This document shows, in pieces, positions 18,894 through 28,679 of a stretch of DNA of 64,000 nucleotides. The stretch comes from Desulfacinum hydrothermale DSM 13146 (GTDB lineage Bacteria; Desulfobacterota; Syntrophobacteria; Syntrophobacterales; DSM-9756): positions 234,437-298,436 of the forward strand of contig NZ_FWXF01000002.1 of assembly GCF_900176285.1 (NCBI RefSeq). The letters run 5' to 3'. The notes beneath the pieces were generated by a model, which saw only the letters and a list, made by a program, of their open reading frames with translations, did no database searches and was not told the origin of the DNA. The first letter of the stretch is position 1. Every line of letters starts with the position of its first letter. Both the position numbers and the translations under genes were made by a program.

Positions 18894-19213
18894 GGAACCA
18901 CCCACGTTTCCTGCCGCCGGCCGGCTATTCCTCGAAGACTTCTGTGATCCCGAGTTGCTCCGAAACGTCAAAGGCCCACGACTCCCGCCAGACGGCTCCC
19001 TGGCTTTTTTCGCCAAGCGGGCATGTGACCAGGAGGCGGGGCGGCACTGCCAGGGATGAGCGCTTTTCTCACAGTCCTTCGCGGCTGCGGGAGAGTCACC
19101 GGGGAGCGCCCGACCGGCTGCGGCCGGCCACTTCACCAGTCTGCGCCCACCCCCTGCCATGCAGCGGCACCCCGCGGCCGCGAAAGAGGGGCGATCGGCG
19201 CGCCCAGACCATT
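18894..19213. other. Gene-free spacer between gltX and the histidine kinase
   Basis: 320 bases between two leftward genes. The kinase frame stays open through part of it, but the translation is low-complexity (rich in Ala, Gly, Ser and Arg) with no domain. It may hold the kinase promoter; I see no clear -35/-10 pair and no strong hairpin. Confidence 0.4.
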
Positions 19214-20620
19214 TTACTGCGCGCGCGCCTCCACAAATTCCAGGGCCTTTTCCAAACGCCTCAACACGGTTTCCTTGCCCAAGATGTCGATGATTTCAAA
19301 GAGACCCGGGCTGGCCGTCACTCCGGTCAGCGCCACGCGAACCGGTTGAGCGATCTTGCCCAGCTTCACGCCCATCTCCTCGGCCATCCGGCGAAACGCC
19401 TTTTCCAGTTCCTCTTCCTGGAACGGTTCCATGCCTCTCAGCGTCTCGATCAGGCTGCGCAAGGGAGCGGCCAGCTCCGGTTTCAAGAATTTGGTGGCCG
19501 CCTTGGGATCGTAGTCCACCTCTTCCACCAGGTAGAAGGCGATGGCGTCGGCCATTTCCTGAAGGGTTCGGCACCGGGGCTGCAAGGTGGTCACGGCCCG
19601 CTCCAGGTAGGCGTCGTCGTGTTCCGGATAGTTGCGCTGGGCCAGGAAGGGCTTGAGGAGACCCGCGATTTCCCCGGCTGGTTTTTCTTTGATGTAATGG
19701 GCATTCAGCCATAGGAGCTTTTCCTGATCGAACACACCGGCCGACGCCCCCACACGGTCCAAATCGAATTTTTCGATCAACTCCTGGCGGCTGAAGATCT
19801 CCTGATCCCCATAGGACCAGCCCAGTCGGGCCAGGTAGTTGACCAAGGCTTCCGGCAGATAGCCCTGGTCCTTGTAGGCCATGACGGAAGTGGCCCCATG
19901 CCGCTTGGAAAGACGGGTTCGGTCGGGCCCCAGGATCATGGGCACATGCGCAAAGCGCGGAAGCGGCGCCTCCAGGGCCTGGTAGAGAAGGATCTGGCGG
20001 GGCGTGTTGTTCACGTGATCGTCGCCGCGGATCACATAATTCACCTTCATGGACACATCGTCCACCACCACCGCGAAGTTGTAGGTGGGATATCCGTCGC
20101 TTCGCTGAAGCACCAGGTCGTCCAGTTCGGAGTTTTCAAACTCGATGGCCCCCTTGATCAGGTCGTTCAACACGGTGGTTCCCACCTGGGGGCACCGAAA
20201 GCGCACCACCCTTCCTGGACCGGGCCCCAACCCCTTGTCCCGGCATCTGCCGTCGTACTTGGGCTTCTTGCCGGCCTTCAAGGCCTCCTGGCGGCGCCGC
20301 TCCACATCCTCCGGAGAACAGTCGCAATAGTAGGCGAGTCCCTTGTCCAATAAGCGCTGCAGGTAATCCCTGTATACATCCAAGCGCTGCGTCTGGTAAT
20401 AGGGCCCCTCGTCCCAGTCCATGCCGAGCCACTGCATGGCGTCCAGAATGGCTCGAATGGACTCTTCGGTGGATCTTTCGCGGTCGGTATCCTCGATGCG
20501 CAGTATGAACTTGCCGCCGTGGTGCCGGGCAAACAACCAGTTGAAAAGGGCCGTCCGGGCGCCCCCGATGTGAAGGTACCCGGTCGGACTGGGGGCAAAT
20601 CGCGTGATGACCTGTTCCAT
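19214..20620 (-). CDS. gltX: Glutamyl-tRNA synthetase
   Basis: A 468-residue class I aminoacyl-tRNA synthetase that charges tRNA with glutamate. The HIGH-type signature is FAPSPTGYLHIGGARTAL at the N-terminus. LRIEDTDRERS and YYCDCSPEDVERRR follow, and the KMSKS-type loop is RTRLSKRHGATSV. The anticodon-binding helical domain fills the C-terminus. ATG 20620 has GGGGAGTGG upstream. Whether it is discriminating or non-discriminating cannot be decided here. Confidence 0.96.
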   Translation of the reverse strand: MEQVITRFAPSPTGYLHIGGARTALFNWLFARHHGGKFILRIEDTDRERSTEESIRAILDAMQWLGMDWDEGPYYQTQRLDVYRDYLQRLLDKGLAYYCDCSPEDVERRRQEALKAGKKPKYDGRCRDKGLGPGPGRVVRFRCPQVGTTVLNDLIKGAIEFENSELDDLVLQRSDGYPTYNFAVVVDDVSMKVNYVIRGDDHVNNTPRQILLYQALEAPLPRFAHVPMILGPDRTRLSKRHGATSVMAYKDQGYLPEALVNYLARLGWSYGDQEIFSRQELIEKFDLDRVGASAGVFDQEKLLWLNAHYIKEKPAGEIAGLLKPFLAQRNYPEHDDAYLERAVTTLQPRCRTLQEMADAIAFYLVEEVDYDPKAATKFLKPELAAPLRSLIETLRGMEPFQEEELEKAFRRMAEEMGVKLGKIAQPVRVALTGVTASPGLFEIIDILGKETVLRRLEKALEFVEARAQ

Positions 20621-20769
20621 CTATTTCCACTCCCCATACGTTTTGGATAGATTAAGGGTGACCTTCCAATGGTCAAAGACGTAGACAGATAACACACCGG
20701 CTGGGGAATCTCAAGGAGGCCCGGCGCCGCAAGACAACACGAACCAGGGCGACGGAAAGGAGAGGGTGT

Positions 20770-20985
20770 TTGGGCAAAAGAGATCGCAAGCGAAAACTGG
20801 AGACATGGGGTTGGCTGCTTTTCATGGGATCCGCTCTCTGCTTTGCAGTGGCCGGTCTTTTGGCCGGGGATCCCTGGAGCCTGTCGGGCAGCGTGCTGTT
20901 CTTCGTGGCCTGCTTCTTTTTCCTGGTTCCCCAGGTCCAAGAGCGCCCATCCATCGGCACTGAACGGGATTCGCAAAGTGCTTGA
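20770..20985 (+). CDS. Small two-helix membrane protein
   Basis: A 71-residue protein with a basic N-terminus (MGKRDRKRKLE), two hydrophobic segments (about residues 14-33 and 39-54) separated by a short GDPWSLSG loop, and a polar tail. I do not recognise a family. The start is TTG at 20770, supported by a good AAAGGAGAGGG ribosome site about eight bases upstream. The yceD-rpmF-plsX promoter overlaps its last codon, so it is upstream of, but perhaps not part of, that operon. It is divergent from gltX. Confidence 0.6.
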   Translation: MGKRDRKRKLETWGWLLFMGSALCFAVAGLLAGDPWSLSGSVLFFVACFFFLVPQVQERPSIGTERDSQSA

Positions 20986-21009
20986 CACGGCAAAGCCGAT
21001 CCCTATACT
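20982..21009 (+). promoter_or_regulatory. Promoter of the yceD-rpmF-plsX operon
   Basis: TTGACA (20982-20987) and TATACT (21004-21009) with a 16-base spacer: eleven of twelve consensus bases. It lies 32 bases upstream of the yceD ATG and overlaps the stop codon of the small membrane protein gene. This is the best promoter match seen in the window. Confidence 0.75.
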
Positions 21010-21041
21010 CAACCATTTACTCGCGACGCCCAGGAGAAGGC

Positions 21042-21587
21042 ATGAAGATTCGATTGGATGAAATTCCGGAGGCGGGGCGGTTCTTGCACCTTCATTGGAC
21101 GCAAGAGAGTCTGGAAAAGTTGATTCCGCCCCACGATCCTTCCGGGTTGAAGCTGAAAAGGCCGCTCAACGTGGATCTGGAGATCCACCGCCGGGCGGAT
21201 CACGTGGAGGTGACGGGCACTCTCACGGGAATCATTTCCCTGTTGTGCGACCGATGCCTGGAAAGCTATCATAAGGAGTTGCGGCGAAGCGTACGGATCC
21301 TCCTCTACCACGAAGAGGCCTCAGAGGCCGGTGAGGAAGAGGTGGAACTGGCCCCGGAAGATCTGGAATACGAATTCTTCGATGGGGAGACCCTGGAGAT
21401 CGATCGTCTAATCGCCGAAGAGATCTTCCTGGATCTACCCTTCAGGAGCTTGTGTTCCGAAGAGTGCAAAGGCCTGTGTGCCGGGTGCGGTGCCAATCTC
21501 AACACCGAGCCGTGCACGTGTGAGGGGCGGCACGCGGATCATCCGTTTGCGCGTTTGGCAACGCTCAAGCTGAATGGGTCCTCCTGA
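21042..21587 (+). CDS. yceD: YceD/DUF177 family protein
   Basis: About 181 residues. The family protein usually sits directly upstream of rpmF and has been linked to 23S rRNA maturation in plants and bacteria. Conserved parts here are TGIISLLCDRCLESY, the acidic middle (EEEVELAPEDLEYEFFDG) and the C-terminal cysteines in CSEECKGLCAGCGANLN, which probably bind zinc. ATG 21042 follows AGGAG. It is the first gene of an operon with rpmF, plsX and acyl-CoA genes. Confidence 0.9.
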   Translation: MKIRLDEIPEAGRFLHLHWTQESLEKLIPPHDPSGLKLKRPLNVDLEIHRRADHVEVTGTLTGIISLLCDRCLESYHKELRRSVRILLYHEEASEAGEEEVELAPEDLEYEFFDGETLEIDRLIAEEIFLDLPFRSLCSEECKGLCAGCGANLNTEPCTCEGRHADHPFARLATLKLNGSS

Positions 21588-21662
21588 TGGCGGGGCCGGG
21601 ACCGGCCGATCCCATTTGAATGCGAGGACGACCACACTGCACATTGACGAGGAGAGACGACC

Positions 21663-21845
21663 ATGGCTGTACCCAAGAGAAAGACATCGAAAGCGAGAAG
21701 AGACAAGAGGCGGGCCCACAAGCACATGACGGCCCCTTCCTTTGCGCAGTGCCCCCAGTGCCACGAACAGCGACTGCCGCACCGCGTGTGTCCGACCTGC
21801 GGCTACTACAACGGGCGCCCCATCCTGGAGGTGGAAGAGGTCTGA
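21663..21845 (+). CDS. rpmF: 50S ribosomal protein L32
   Basis: A 60-residue L32. [19 protein letters not shown] is the typical start. [22 protein letters not shown] gives the four-cysteine zinc-binding form. It lies between yceD and plsX, the classic order. Confidence 0.97.
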   Translation: MAVPKRKTSKARRDKRRAHKHMTAPSFAQCPQCHEQRLPHRVCPTCGYYNGRPILEVEEV

Positions 21846-21884
21846 ACGGCCCCGGGAGCGGTGCTCCATTGAAGGACTGGGCAG

Positions 21885-22943
21885 ATGATCCTTGCCGTCG
21901 ATGCCATGGGAGGCGATGCGGCCCCCGATGAGGTGGTTCGAGGGGCGTACCTGGCATTGACTCGCACATCTGCCCGGATCCTACTGATTGGTGACGAGAA
22001 GAAGATTCACCGCTGCCTGCCCGCGGGACCGCATCCGCCGGGTTTGGACATCCTCCATGCGCCCCACACGGTGGGCATGGGGGAGATCGGCCCCCGGGTC
22101 CTCCGCAAGAAAACCCCATCATCACTGTCCGTCGCCATCCAGCAGCTCGCTCAAGGCTCAGCCGATGCTGTCGTCAGCGCAGGAAACAGCGCCGCCATCG
22201 TGGCGGCGGCCACCCACGATCTGGGGCTTTTGCCGGGGCTCAAACGACCGGCGCTGGTGGCGGCGATCCCTTCGCACAACGGCCTCGTTCATCTTGCGGA
22301 TGCCGGCGCCCATACCCAGTCCCAAAGCCTCCATCTGGCTCAGACCCTGTGTCTGGTTCTTTCCTACCTCCAACACAGGCACAAGATGGAGCATCCCCGG
22401 GCCGGTCTGCTCAACCTGGGGCGCGAGGCCACCAAAGGGCCCAAGGTCATCCGGGACGCGGCCACCCTGCTGACCCAGGCGTCCGTACCCCACCAAGGGT
22501 TTGTGGAAGCCCACCAGATCCTCTTGGGCAACGTGAACGCGGTGGTCTGTGACGGTTTTTTGGGAAATGCGCTCTTGAAGCTTCTCGAGGGCGTTGGAGA
22601 AGCCTTGCGCCTTTCCCGGAACGCACAAGGCCGGTCCCACGAAAGCGGGTGGCCCGCCAGGATGGCGGCGGCGCAGCTCTCCGGAGCACCGCTTTTGGGA
22701 TTGGACCGGCCCGTGATCGTGGCCCACGGCAGATCCCGGGCCCCCGAAGTGACCAACGCCATTTTGGAAGCCGAACGCCTGGCACGGGAAAGGCTGGCTC
22801 AAAAGATGGCGGCGGACGAAGAGCTGAAAAGGCGCCTGACGGCGCTGCGCAACCAAGACACCCTGTGGCGGCTGGGCCGCTGGAGGCGCCGGTGGAAATC
22901 CATCGGATCAAAGGCTGAAACGGATAAGGGAGGTGGGCCTTGA
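21885..22943 (+). CDS. plsX: Phosphate acyltransferase PlsX
   Basis: A 352-residue enzyme that makes acyl-phosphate from acyl-ACP for phospholipid synthesis. [20 protein letters not shown] at the N-terminus is diagnostic, and [12 protein letters not shown] and [15 protein letters not shown] follow. Its stop codon overlaps the TTG start of the following acyl-CoA dehydrogenase gene, so the two are translationally coupled. The usual neighbour fabH is not here but at 3645-4640. Confidence 0.95.
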   Translation: MILAVDAMGGDAAPDEVVRGAYLALTRTSARILLIGDEKKIHRCLPAGPHPPGLDILHAPHTVGMGEIGPRVLRKKTPSSLSVAIQQLAQGSADAVVSAGNSAAIVAAATHDLGLLPGLKRPALVAAIPSHNGLVHLADAGAHTQSQSLHLAQTLCLVLSYLQHRHKMEHPRAGLLNLGREATKGPKVIRDAATLLTQASVPHQGFVEAHQILLGNVNAVVCDGFLGNALLKLLEGVGEALRLSRNAQGRSHESGWPARMAAAQLSGAPLLGLDRPVIVAHGRSRAPEVTNAILEAERLARERLAQKMAADEELKRRLTALRNQDTLWRLGRWRRRWKSIGSKAETDKGGGP

Positions 22944-24109
22944 ATTACTTTTTGAGCGAAGAGCAGAAGATGATCCAGGAACTGGCCGAGCAGATCGCCC
23001 GGGAGAAGATTCGCCCGGTGCGGGCCCAGTTGGACGAAGCGGAAGCATTTCCCTCGGAACTCATGCAGGTCCTGGCCCAGTCGGACCTTTTCGGCGTCTA
23101 CATCCCGGAAGAATACGGCGGCCTGGGCGGCGGCATCCTGGAAAACTGCCTGGCCGTGGAACAGTTGGCCCGGGCCTGCATCGGGGTGGCCACGTCGTTT
23201 GCCGCCAGCGGCCTGGGGGCCTATCCCATCTTGCTTTACGGGAGCGAAGAACAAAAGAGCGCCTATCTGCCCGACATAGCAGCCGGCCGCCGTTTGGCCG
23301 CCTTTGCGGTCACCGAGTCGGGAGCGGGCAGCGATGTGACCGCCATCAAGACCACTGCGGTCAAGGACGGCGACCACTACATCCTCAACGGCACCAAGCA
23401 ATGGATCACCAACGGCGGCGAAGCGGACATCTACAGCGTGCTGGCCGTGACCGACAAGGCCAAGGGGCCGCGGGGTGCCAGCTTCTTTATTGTGGAAAAG
23501 GGAGACCCGGGCTTTGGCTTCGGCAAGAAGGAAAAGAAGCTGGGCATTCGCGCTTCGGCCACCCGGGAGCTGGTCTTCCAGGATTGTCGCATCCCCAAGG
23601 AGCGTCTCATCGCCAAGGAAGGGATGGGCTTTATCATCGCCATGAAGACCTTCGACAAGTCCCGGCCGGGCATCGGCGCCCTGGGGGTGGGCCTGGCCCA
23701 GGGAGCCTTGGACATCGCCGTGGAATACGCGCGCAAAAGGGTCCAATTCGGTAAGCCCATCATCAGCTTCCAGGCCGTACAGCACAAGCTGGCCGACATG
23801 GCCACCAAGACGGAAGCGGCCCGCGCCCTCATCTATTCCGCCGCCCGACACATGGACACCAACCCTCCGGATGCCAGCAAGGTGGCGGCCATGTGCAAGG
23901 TCTTCGCCAGCGACGTGGCCGTGGAAGTCACCACGGAGGCGGTCCAGATCCTGGGCGGCTACGGCTACATGCGCGACTACCCGGTGGAAAAGATGTTCCG
24001 TGACGCCAAGATCCTCCAGATCTACGAGGGCACCAACGAAATCCAGCGGAACATCATCGGCCAGGAGCTGAACAAGGAATACGGGCGCATCAAGGAGACC
24101 TTCTTCTAA
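22940..24109 (+). CDS. Acyl-CoA dehydrogenase
   Basis: A 389-residue flavoprotein of the short/medium-chain acyl-CoA dehydrogenase type. [20 protein letters not shown] and [17 protein letters not shown] form the FAD and substrate region. The catalytic Glu lies in [16 protein letters not shown] near the C-terminus. The start is TTG 22940, with AAGGGAGGTGGG just upstream, inside the end of plsX (TTGA overlap). The etfB and ferredoxin-fused etfA genes follow at once, so it probably works with that Etf, possibly in electron bifurcation as proposed for caffeyl-CoA and butyryl-CoA dehydrogenase complexes. The acyl chain length is not determined. Confidence 0.9.
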   Translation: MNYFLSEEQKMIQELAEQIAREKIRPVRAQLDEAEAFPSELMQVLAQSDLFGVYIPEEYGGLGGGILENCLAVEQLARACIGVATSFAASGLGAYPILLYGSEEQKSAYLPDIAAGRRLAAFAVTESGAGSDVTAIKTTAVKDGDHYILNGTKQWITNGGEADIYSVLAVTDKAKGPRGASFFIVEKGDPGFGFGKKEKKLGIRASATRELVFQDCRIPKERLIAKEGMGFIIAMKTFDKSRPGIGALGVGLAQGALDIAVEYARKRVQFGKPIISFQAVQHKLADMATKTEAARALIYSAARHMDTNPPDASKVAAMCKVFASDVAVEVTTEAVQILGGYGYMRDYPVEKMFRDAKILQIYEGTNEIQRNIIGQELNKEYGRIKETFF

Positions 24110-24154
24110 GCCGCCGCCTCTTTCCGTTGTTTCTCAGACGAGGGAAGATCTGCC

Positions 24155-24946
24155 ATGAAGATCGTGGTGTGCATCAAGCAAGTTCCCGATGCGAAAAACG
24201 TGCGCATCGATCCCAACACCCACACCCTGGTGCGCCAGGGAGTGGAATCCATCATCAATCCCTTCGACCTGTTCGCCGTGGAGGCGGCCCTGCGCCTCAA
24301 GGATCGCCACGGGGCCCACGTGACGGCCATCACCATGGGGCCGCCCCAGGCGGAAGAAGCCCTTCGAGACGTACTGAGCCGCGGCGTGGACGATGCCGTC
24401 CTTTTGAGCGATCGGGCCTTCGCCGGCGCCGACACCTGGGCCACGGCAACGGCCTTGGCCGCCGCCGTTCGAAAGATGGGTGACGTCTCCCTCATCTTCT
24501 GCGGCAAGCAGGCCATCGACGGAGACACCGCCCAGGTGGGCCCCGAACTGGCCACCATCCTGGACATCCCCTACGCCACCTTCGTCAAGGAATTGAATCT
24601 GGACGGCCCCGATCATCTCAAGGTGGTTCGCCGCACAGACGAAGGAACGGAGGTGTGGCGCCTGCCCCTCCCCGCCCTGGTCACCGTCCTTCGGGAAGTG
24701 GGAGATCCCCGGGTGCCGTCACTCAAGCACAAGATGAGGGCGAAAAAGGCGACCCTCCCCGTTTGGGGCATCCAGGACGTGGGCCTGGACCAGGACCGGG
24801 TGGGCCTGAGCGGCTCCTACACCCAGGTGGTGAAGGTCTTCAGCCCGCCGCGTCGAGCCGACCGCGTGATGCTCCAGGGACCCGTGGAAGACCAGGTGGA
24901 ACAGCTCTACCGTTACCTCAAGGAAGCCAAGGTGCCCGGCCTATGA
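24155..24946 (+). CDS. etfB: Electron transfer flavoprotein beta subunit, bifurcating-type motif
   Basis: A 263-residue EtfB (MKIVVCIKQVPDAKNVRID). The nucleotide loop reads GKQAIDGDTAQVGPELA, a form I associate with EtfB subunits from electron-bifurcating complexes, rather than the AIDDD-NQ form of mitochondrial-type Etf. It follows the acyl-CoA dehydrogenase by 45 bases and overlaps etfA by four bases (ATGA). Confidence 0.93.
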   Translation: MKIVVCIKQVPDAKNVRIDPNTHTLVRQGVESIINPFDLFAVEAALRLKDRHGAHVTAITMGPPQAEEALRDVLSRGVDDAVLLSDRAFAGADTWATATALAAAVRKMGDVSLIFCGKQAIDGDTAQVGPELATILDIPYATFVKELNLDGPDHLKVVRRTDEGTEVWRLPLPALVTVLREVGDPRVPSLKHKMRAKKATLPVWGIQDVGLDQDRVGLSGSYTQVVKVFSPPRRADRVMLQGPVEDQVEQLYRYLKEAKVPGL

Positions 24947-26124
24947 AAGCTCTGATCGATCCTCAAAAGTGTACGGTTTGCGGTGTTTGTGAAGACGTTT
25001 GCCCGGTGGGCGCCATCTCCGTAGGGGAGACGGCCGCCACCGTCTCCGATGAGTGCACCCTGTGCGGTATGTGCGTGGATACGTGCGAGTTCGGCGCCAT
25101 CTCCCTGCCCCAAGTGGGTACCGGCCCCAAGGACGATCTTAGCGCCTACCGGGGGGTGTGGGTCTTCGCCGAATGGCGCCGGGGAACGATCCATCGGGTG
25201 AGCTACGAACTGCTCAGCGCCGCCCGGAAGCTGGCGGACAAGAAGGGCGTGCCGTGCGCGGCCGTACTGCTGGGCTCCGACCTGGACGCGGCCGCTCCTT
25301 CCCTGCTGGAATACGGCGCGGATACGGTCTATGTGATCGACCATCCCAACCTGGCCGACTTCACCGACGAGGCCTACGCCAACAGCCTGGTGGCCCTGGT
25401 CCGGGAGAAGAGACCGGAAATCCTTCTGGCCGGCGCCACCACCATGGGTCGGTCCTTCATTCCCCGGGTGGCCGCCCTGCTCCAGACGGGCCTCACGGCC
25501 GACTGCACCGATCTGGACATCAGCGAAGAGGGCCTTTTGCTGCAGACCCGACCTGCCTTCGGCGGCAACGTCATGGCCACCATCGTCTGCCCCAACAGCC
25601 GTCCCCAGATGGCCACCGTTCGCCCCCGGGTCATGCGGCCGGAAAAGGATGCCCGAAACGGCCGCATCGAAAAGGTGACCCTGCCCGAGGAGGTCTTCCA
25701 AACCCGCGTGGAGGTGCTCCAGGTCATCCCGGAAGAGGACGTGACGGCCAAGCTCAGCGAGGCGGAGGTGATCATTTCCGGCGGCCGTGGCCTTCAGAAG
25801 GCGGAAAACTTCCACCTGGTGGAAGAACTGGCCCAGCTCCTGAAAGGCGCCGTGGGTGCTTCGCGAAGTGCGGTAGAAGAAGGCTGGGCCCCACCGTCCC
25901 ACCAGGTGGGCCAGACCGGTCAGACCGTGGCCCCCACCCTCTACATGGCCGTGGGCATCTCGGGGGCCATCCAGCACATCGTGGGCATGCAGGGCTCCAA
26001 GGTCATCGTGGCCGTCAACAAGGACCCGGAGGCTCCCATTTTCGACGTGGCCTCCTGCGGCGTGGTGGCGGATCTTTTTGAATTCGTGCCGGCCTTCATT
26101 CAGCGCTTGAAACGGGAAGGCTGA
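24943..26124 (+). CDS. etfA: Electron transfer flavoprotein alpha subunit with N-terminal 2[4Fe-4S] ferredoxin domain
   Basis: A 393-residue EtfA. Residues 10-48 hold two complete CxxCxxCxxxC sets (Cys10, 13, 16, 20 and 38, 41, 44, 48), a bacterial ferredoxin domain. The rest is standard EtfA with [40 protein letters not shown] and [11 protein letters not shown]. This architecture is known from CarE of the bifurcating caffeyl-CoA reductase and from lactate dehydrogenase-associated Etf. It suggests direct electron exchange with ferredoxin. ATG 24943 overlaps the etfB stop. The other EtfA of the window lacks this extension. Confidence 0.93.
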   Translation: MKALIDPQKCTVCGVCEDVCPVGAISVGETAATVSDECTLCGMCVDTCEFGAISLPQVGTGPKDDLSAYRGVWVFAEWRRGTIHRVSYELLSAARKLADKKGVPCAAVLLGSDLDAAAPSLLEYGADTVYVIDHPNLADFTDEAYANSLVALVREKRPEILLAGATTMGRSFIPRVAALLQTGLTADCTDLDISEEGLLLQTRPAFGGNVMATIVCPNSRPQMATVRPRVMRPEKDARNGRIEKVTLPEEVFQTRVEVLQVIPEEDVTAKLSEAEVIISGGRGLQKAENFHLVEELAQLLKGAVGASRSAVEEGWAPPSHQVGQTGQTVAPTLYMAVGISGAIQHIVGMQGSKVIVAVNKDPEAPIFDVASCGVVADLFEFVPAFIQRLKREG

Positions 26125-26387
26125 ATGGCAAGGCGCCAGGGCTACGTGGTGCGGAAAGAGGCCTTGGTGGTGAGCCCTCAACGGAGGGCCCAGCCATCAC
26201 CCGCGCCGCATCGTGTACCACGGCGTGCACCCTTTTGGGGCACGGCGGGCCCGGTTTTTCCAACGCCCCACTTTGGCCGATCCAACGGGCTGCCAGCCGT
26301 CCCAAGCGTTTGGCAAGTTCTCGCAAAAGAATCCAGACACCTTCAAAGACCCCAACTTTACGTCTTTGAGCAGCCAAGGAGGCGGGT

Positions 26388-27131
26388 ATGGAACACAACA
26401 AAGTCGTCTTGGTCACGGGTGCCAGCCGCGGCATCGGACGCGCCGTGGCTTTGGCCTTTGCCGAGCCCGAAACGACGGTCGTGGTCAACTACCGTTCCGG
26501 CCAGGAGGCCGCCCAAGAGACGGCCCGTGCCGTAGAAAAGCAGGGAGGCAAGGCGGTGCTCTGCCCCTTTGATGTGGCCGATCCCGACGCTGTCAAAAAG
26601 GCCTTCAAGGAGGTGGTGGACTCTCTGGGCCGCCTGGACGTTCTGGTCAACAACGCCGGGATGACCCGGGACAACGTCTTTCCCCGCCTGAAGACGGAAG
26701 ACTGGGACCTGGTGCTGGACGTGAACCTGAAGGGCATCTTCCTGTGCTCCCAGGCGGCGGTGCGCCCCATGCTCAAGCAGCGCCACGGTAGGATCATCAA
26801 CATCACCTCCGTTGTGGGCTTTACAGGAAACCCCGGACAATGCAATTATGCGGCGGCGAAAGCCGGCATCATGGGCCTGACCCGTTCTCTGGCCCGTGAG
26901 CTCATTTCCAGAAACATCACGGTGAACGCCGTGGCGCCCGGATACATCGAAACCGAAATGACACACGCTTTGCCGGAAAAGGCCCGCGAAGCCCTTGTGG
27001 CCCAGATCCCCGCAGGACGCACGGGCCGGCCGGAGGAAGTGGCCGCGGCGGTTCGCTTTCTGGCATCGGAGCAAGCCGCTTACATCACCGGGCAGGTCCT
27101 TCACGTCAATGGCGGCATGTACATGGGTTGA
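26388..27131 (+). CDS. fabG: 3-oxoacyl-ACP reductase
   Basis: A 247-residue SDR with all catalytic features: VTGASRGIGRAVA, LVNNAGMTRD, Ser in NITSVVGFTGN, and Tyr/Lys in CNYAAAKAGIMG. ITGQVLHVNGGMYMG closes the protein. It would reduce 3-oxoacyl-ACP with NADPH. Just 37 bases separate it from fabF. The usual acpP between fabG and fabF is missing. AAGGAGG lies before ATG 26388. Confidence 0.92.
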   Translation: MEHNKVVLVTGASRGIGRAVALAFAEPETTVVVNYRSGQEAAQETARAVEKQGGKAVLCPFDVADPDAVKKAFKEVVDSLGRLDVLVNNAGMTRDNVFPRLKTEDWDLVLDVNLKGIFLCSQAAVRPMLKQRHGRIINITSVVGFTGNPGQCNYAAAKAGIMGLTRSLARELISRNITVNAVAPGYIETEMTHALPEKAREALVAQIPAGRTGRPEEVAAAVRFLASEQAAYITGQVLHVNGGMYMG

Positions 27132-27167
27132 TCCAGGGCGCAAGCCCTTCCAACAAGCGAGGAGATC

Positions 27168-28424
27168 ATGAAGCGAAGCACTGGCCGTCGTGTGGTGATC
27201 ACGGGATTGGGACTCGTGACGCCCTTGGGTGTGGGTATCGAGCAGAACTGGAACAAGTTGATCAAGGGCATTTCCGGCATCGGACCGATCACCCGCTTCG
27301 ATACCGAAGGGTTCGCCAGCAAGATCGCCGGAGAAGTCTCGGACTTCAACCCGGAAGACTTTATCCCCAAGAAAGACATCCGCAAGATGGATATCTTTCT
27401 CACCTATGCCTTGGCGGCCGCCCAACTGGCCTTCCAGGACGCCCAAACCCAGATCGATCCCCAGGAGAGTCCCCGGGCCGGAGTGATCCTGGGCTGCGGT
27501 CTGGGGGGCCTGACCACCATCGAAACTTACCACAAGACCCTGCTGCAATCGGGGCCGCGCAAAATCAGCCCTTTCTTCATCCCCATGCTCATCGGCAACA
27601 TGGCCCCGGGCCTCATCTCCATCCAGCACAAGGCCAAGGGACCCAACATGTCGATCCAAACCGCCTGCGCCGCCGGCACCCATGCCATCGGACAGGCCTT
27701 TCACCTCGTCCGGGACGGCGTGACCGACCTCATGATCACGGGCGGTGTGGAATCCACCATCACCCCGCTGTGCGTGGCCGGCTTCAACGCCATGCGGGCC
27801 CTTTCCACGCGCAACGACGACCCCCAAAAGGCTTCCCGCCCCTTCGACAAGGATCGGGACGGGTTTGTTCTGGGCGAAGGGTGCGCCATCCTGATCCTGG
27901 AGGAAGCGGAGCGGGCCCGGGCCCGGGGAGCCAGGATCTATGCGGAAGTGATCGGATTCGGAGCCTCCGGCGACGCCTACCACATGACGGCGCCGGCCCC
28001 AGGAGGGGAAGGTGCGGCCAACTGCATGCGGGCGGCCTTGGAAGATGCGGGCCTGGCCCCTACGGACGTGGACTACATCAACGCCCACGGCACCTCCACA
28101 GAGCTCAACGATCGGCTGGAAACCCAGGCCATCAAGACCGTCTTCGGTGAGCATGCCAAGAAGCTGGCCGTCAGTTCCACCAAGTCCATGACCGGCCACC
28201 TGCTGGGAGCCGCCGGGGGCGTGGAAGGTGCCTACACGGCCCTGACCATCTATCACGGCATCTTACCGCCCACGATCAATTACGAAACCCCCGATCCGGA
28301 CTGCGATCTGGACTTCGTGCCCAACACGGCCAGAAAAGCCGATCCCCAGGTGGCCCTGTCCAATTCCTTCGGCTTTGGGGGCACCAACGGCACCGTGGTT
28401 TTCAGGAAGTGGACGGAAAGCTAG
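27168..28424 (+). CDS. fabF: 3-oxoacyl-ACP synthase II
   Basis: A 418-residue condensing enzyme of fatty-acid elongation. The Cys-His-His triad is visible: Cys167 in [14 protein letters not shown], His in [13 protein letters not shown] and His in [28 protein letters not shown] near the end is the usual C-terminal signature. The stop codon is TAG, and the first copy of the intergenic element starts a few bases beyond it. ATG 27168 has GAGGAG upstream. Confidence 0.95.
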   Translation: MKRSTGRRVVITGLGLVTPLGVGIEQNWNKLIKGISGIGPITRFDTEGFASKIAGEVSDFNPEDFIPKKDIRKMDIFLTYALAAAQLAFQDAQTQIDPQESPRAGVILGCGLGGLTTIETYHKTLLQSGPRKISPFFIPMLIGNMAPGLISIQHKAKGPNMSIQTACAAGTHAIGQAFHLVRDGVTDLMITGGVESTITPLCVAGFNAMRALSTRNDDPQKASRPFDKDRDGFVLGEGCAILILEEAERARARGARIYAEVIGFGASGDAYHMTAPAPGGEGAANCMRAALEDAGLAPTDVDYINAHGTSTELNDRLETQAIKTVFGEHAKKLAVSSTKSMTGHLLGAAGGVEGAYTALTIYHGILPPTINYETPDPDCDLDFVPNTARKADPQVALSNSFGFGGTNGTVVFRKWTES

Positions 28425-28428
28425 GAGA

Positions 28429-28633
28429 TCGTCTCAGAACGCCCCGGCTGCTCCCTTCTTGTGCGAACGGAAGGTTGGGGCTACCATAAGGGCCCGTGCT
28501 GTCAGCCTGGCCATGCCGCGGTAGGGGCGGGTTCCGAACCCGCCCCTACAAAGCTCAAAAAGAGCCACATGACACAGTGGAATTTCAGCTCGATGGAAAT
28601 CCACCAAAAGGCCGAAAGGCCATTGCCGGACAA
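28429..28633 (+). repeat. Intergenic element, copy A (MITE-like)
   Basis: About 205 bases between fabF and rpiB, similar along its length to copies at 30449-30604, 35012-35216 and 47570-47737. The left end (TCGTCTCAGAACGCC) and the reverse complement of the right end (TTGTCCGGCAATGGCC) form imperfect terminal inverted repeats. Shared internal blocks include CTTCTTGTGCGAACGGAAGG and GTGGAATTTCAG. A 29-base perfect palindrome is nested at 28521-28549. No coding capacity and no obvious target duplication. Confidence 0.75.
28521..28549. repeat. Nested 29-bp palindrome in copy A
   Basis: GTAGGGGCGGGTT and its exact reverse complement flank a CCG centre. Similar palindromes occur at 35096-35124 and 47648-47676, each inside another copy of the larger element. 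It resembles REP-type palindromes and could also fold as a strong RNA hairpin. Confidence 0.7.
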
Positions 28634-28679
28634 GCTCCAGGAGCCCCCTTGCCGGTATCCAGACAGAAAGAGGAAAACC

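Noticed and set aside
18894..19160. N-terminal extension of the membrane histidine kinase to 19160
   Set aside because: The extra 89 residues are low-complexity, precede the first membrane helix and have no ribosome site; ATG 18893 gives the normal start.
26125..26387. Open frame directly after etfA (starting MARRQGYVV)
   Set aside because: Runs into fabG in another frame, Pro/Arg-rich, no ribosome site and no family resemblance.
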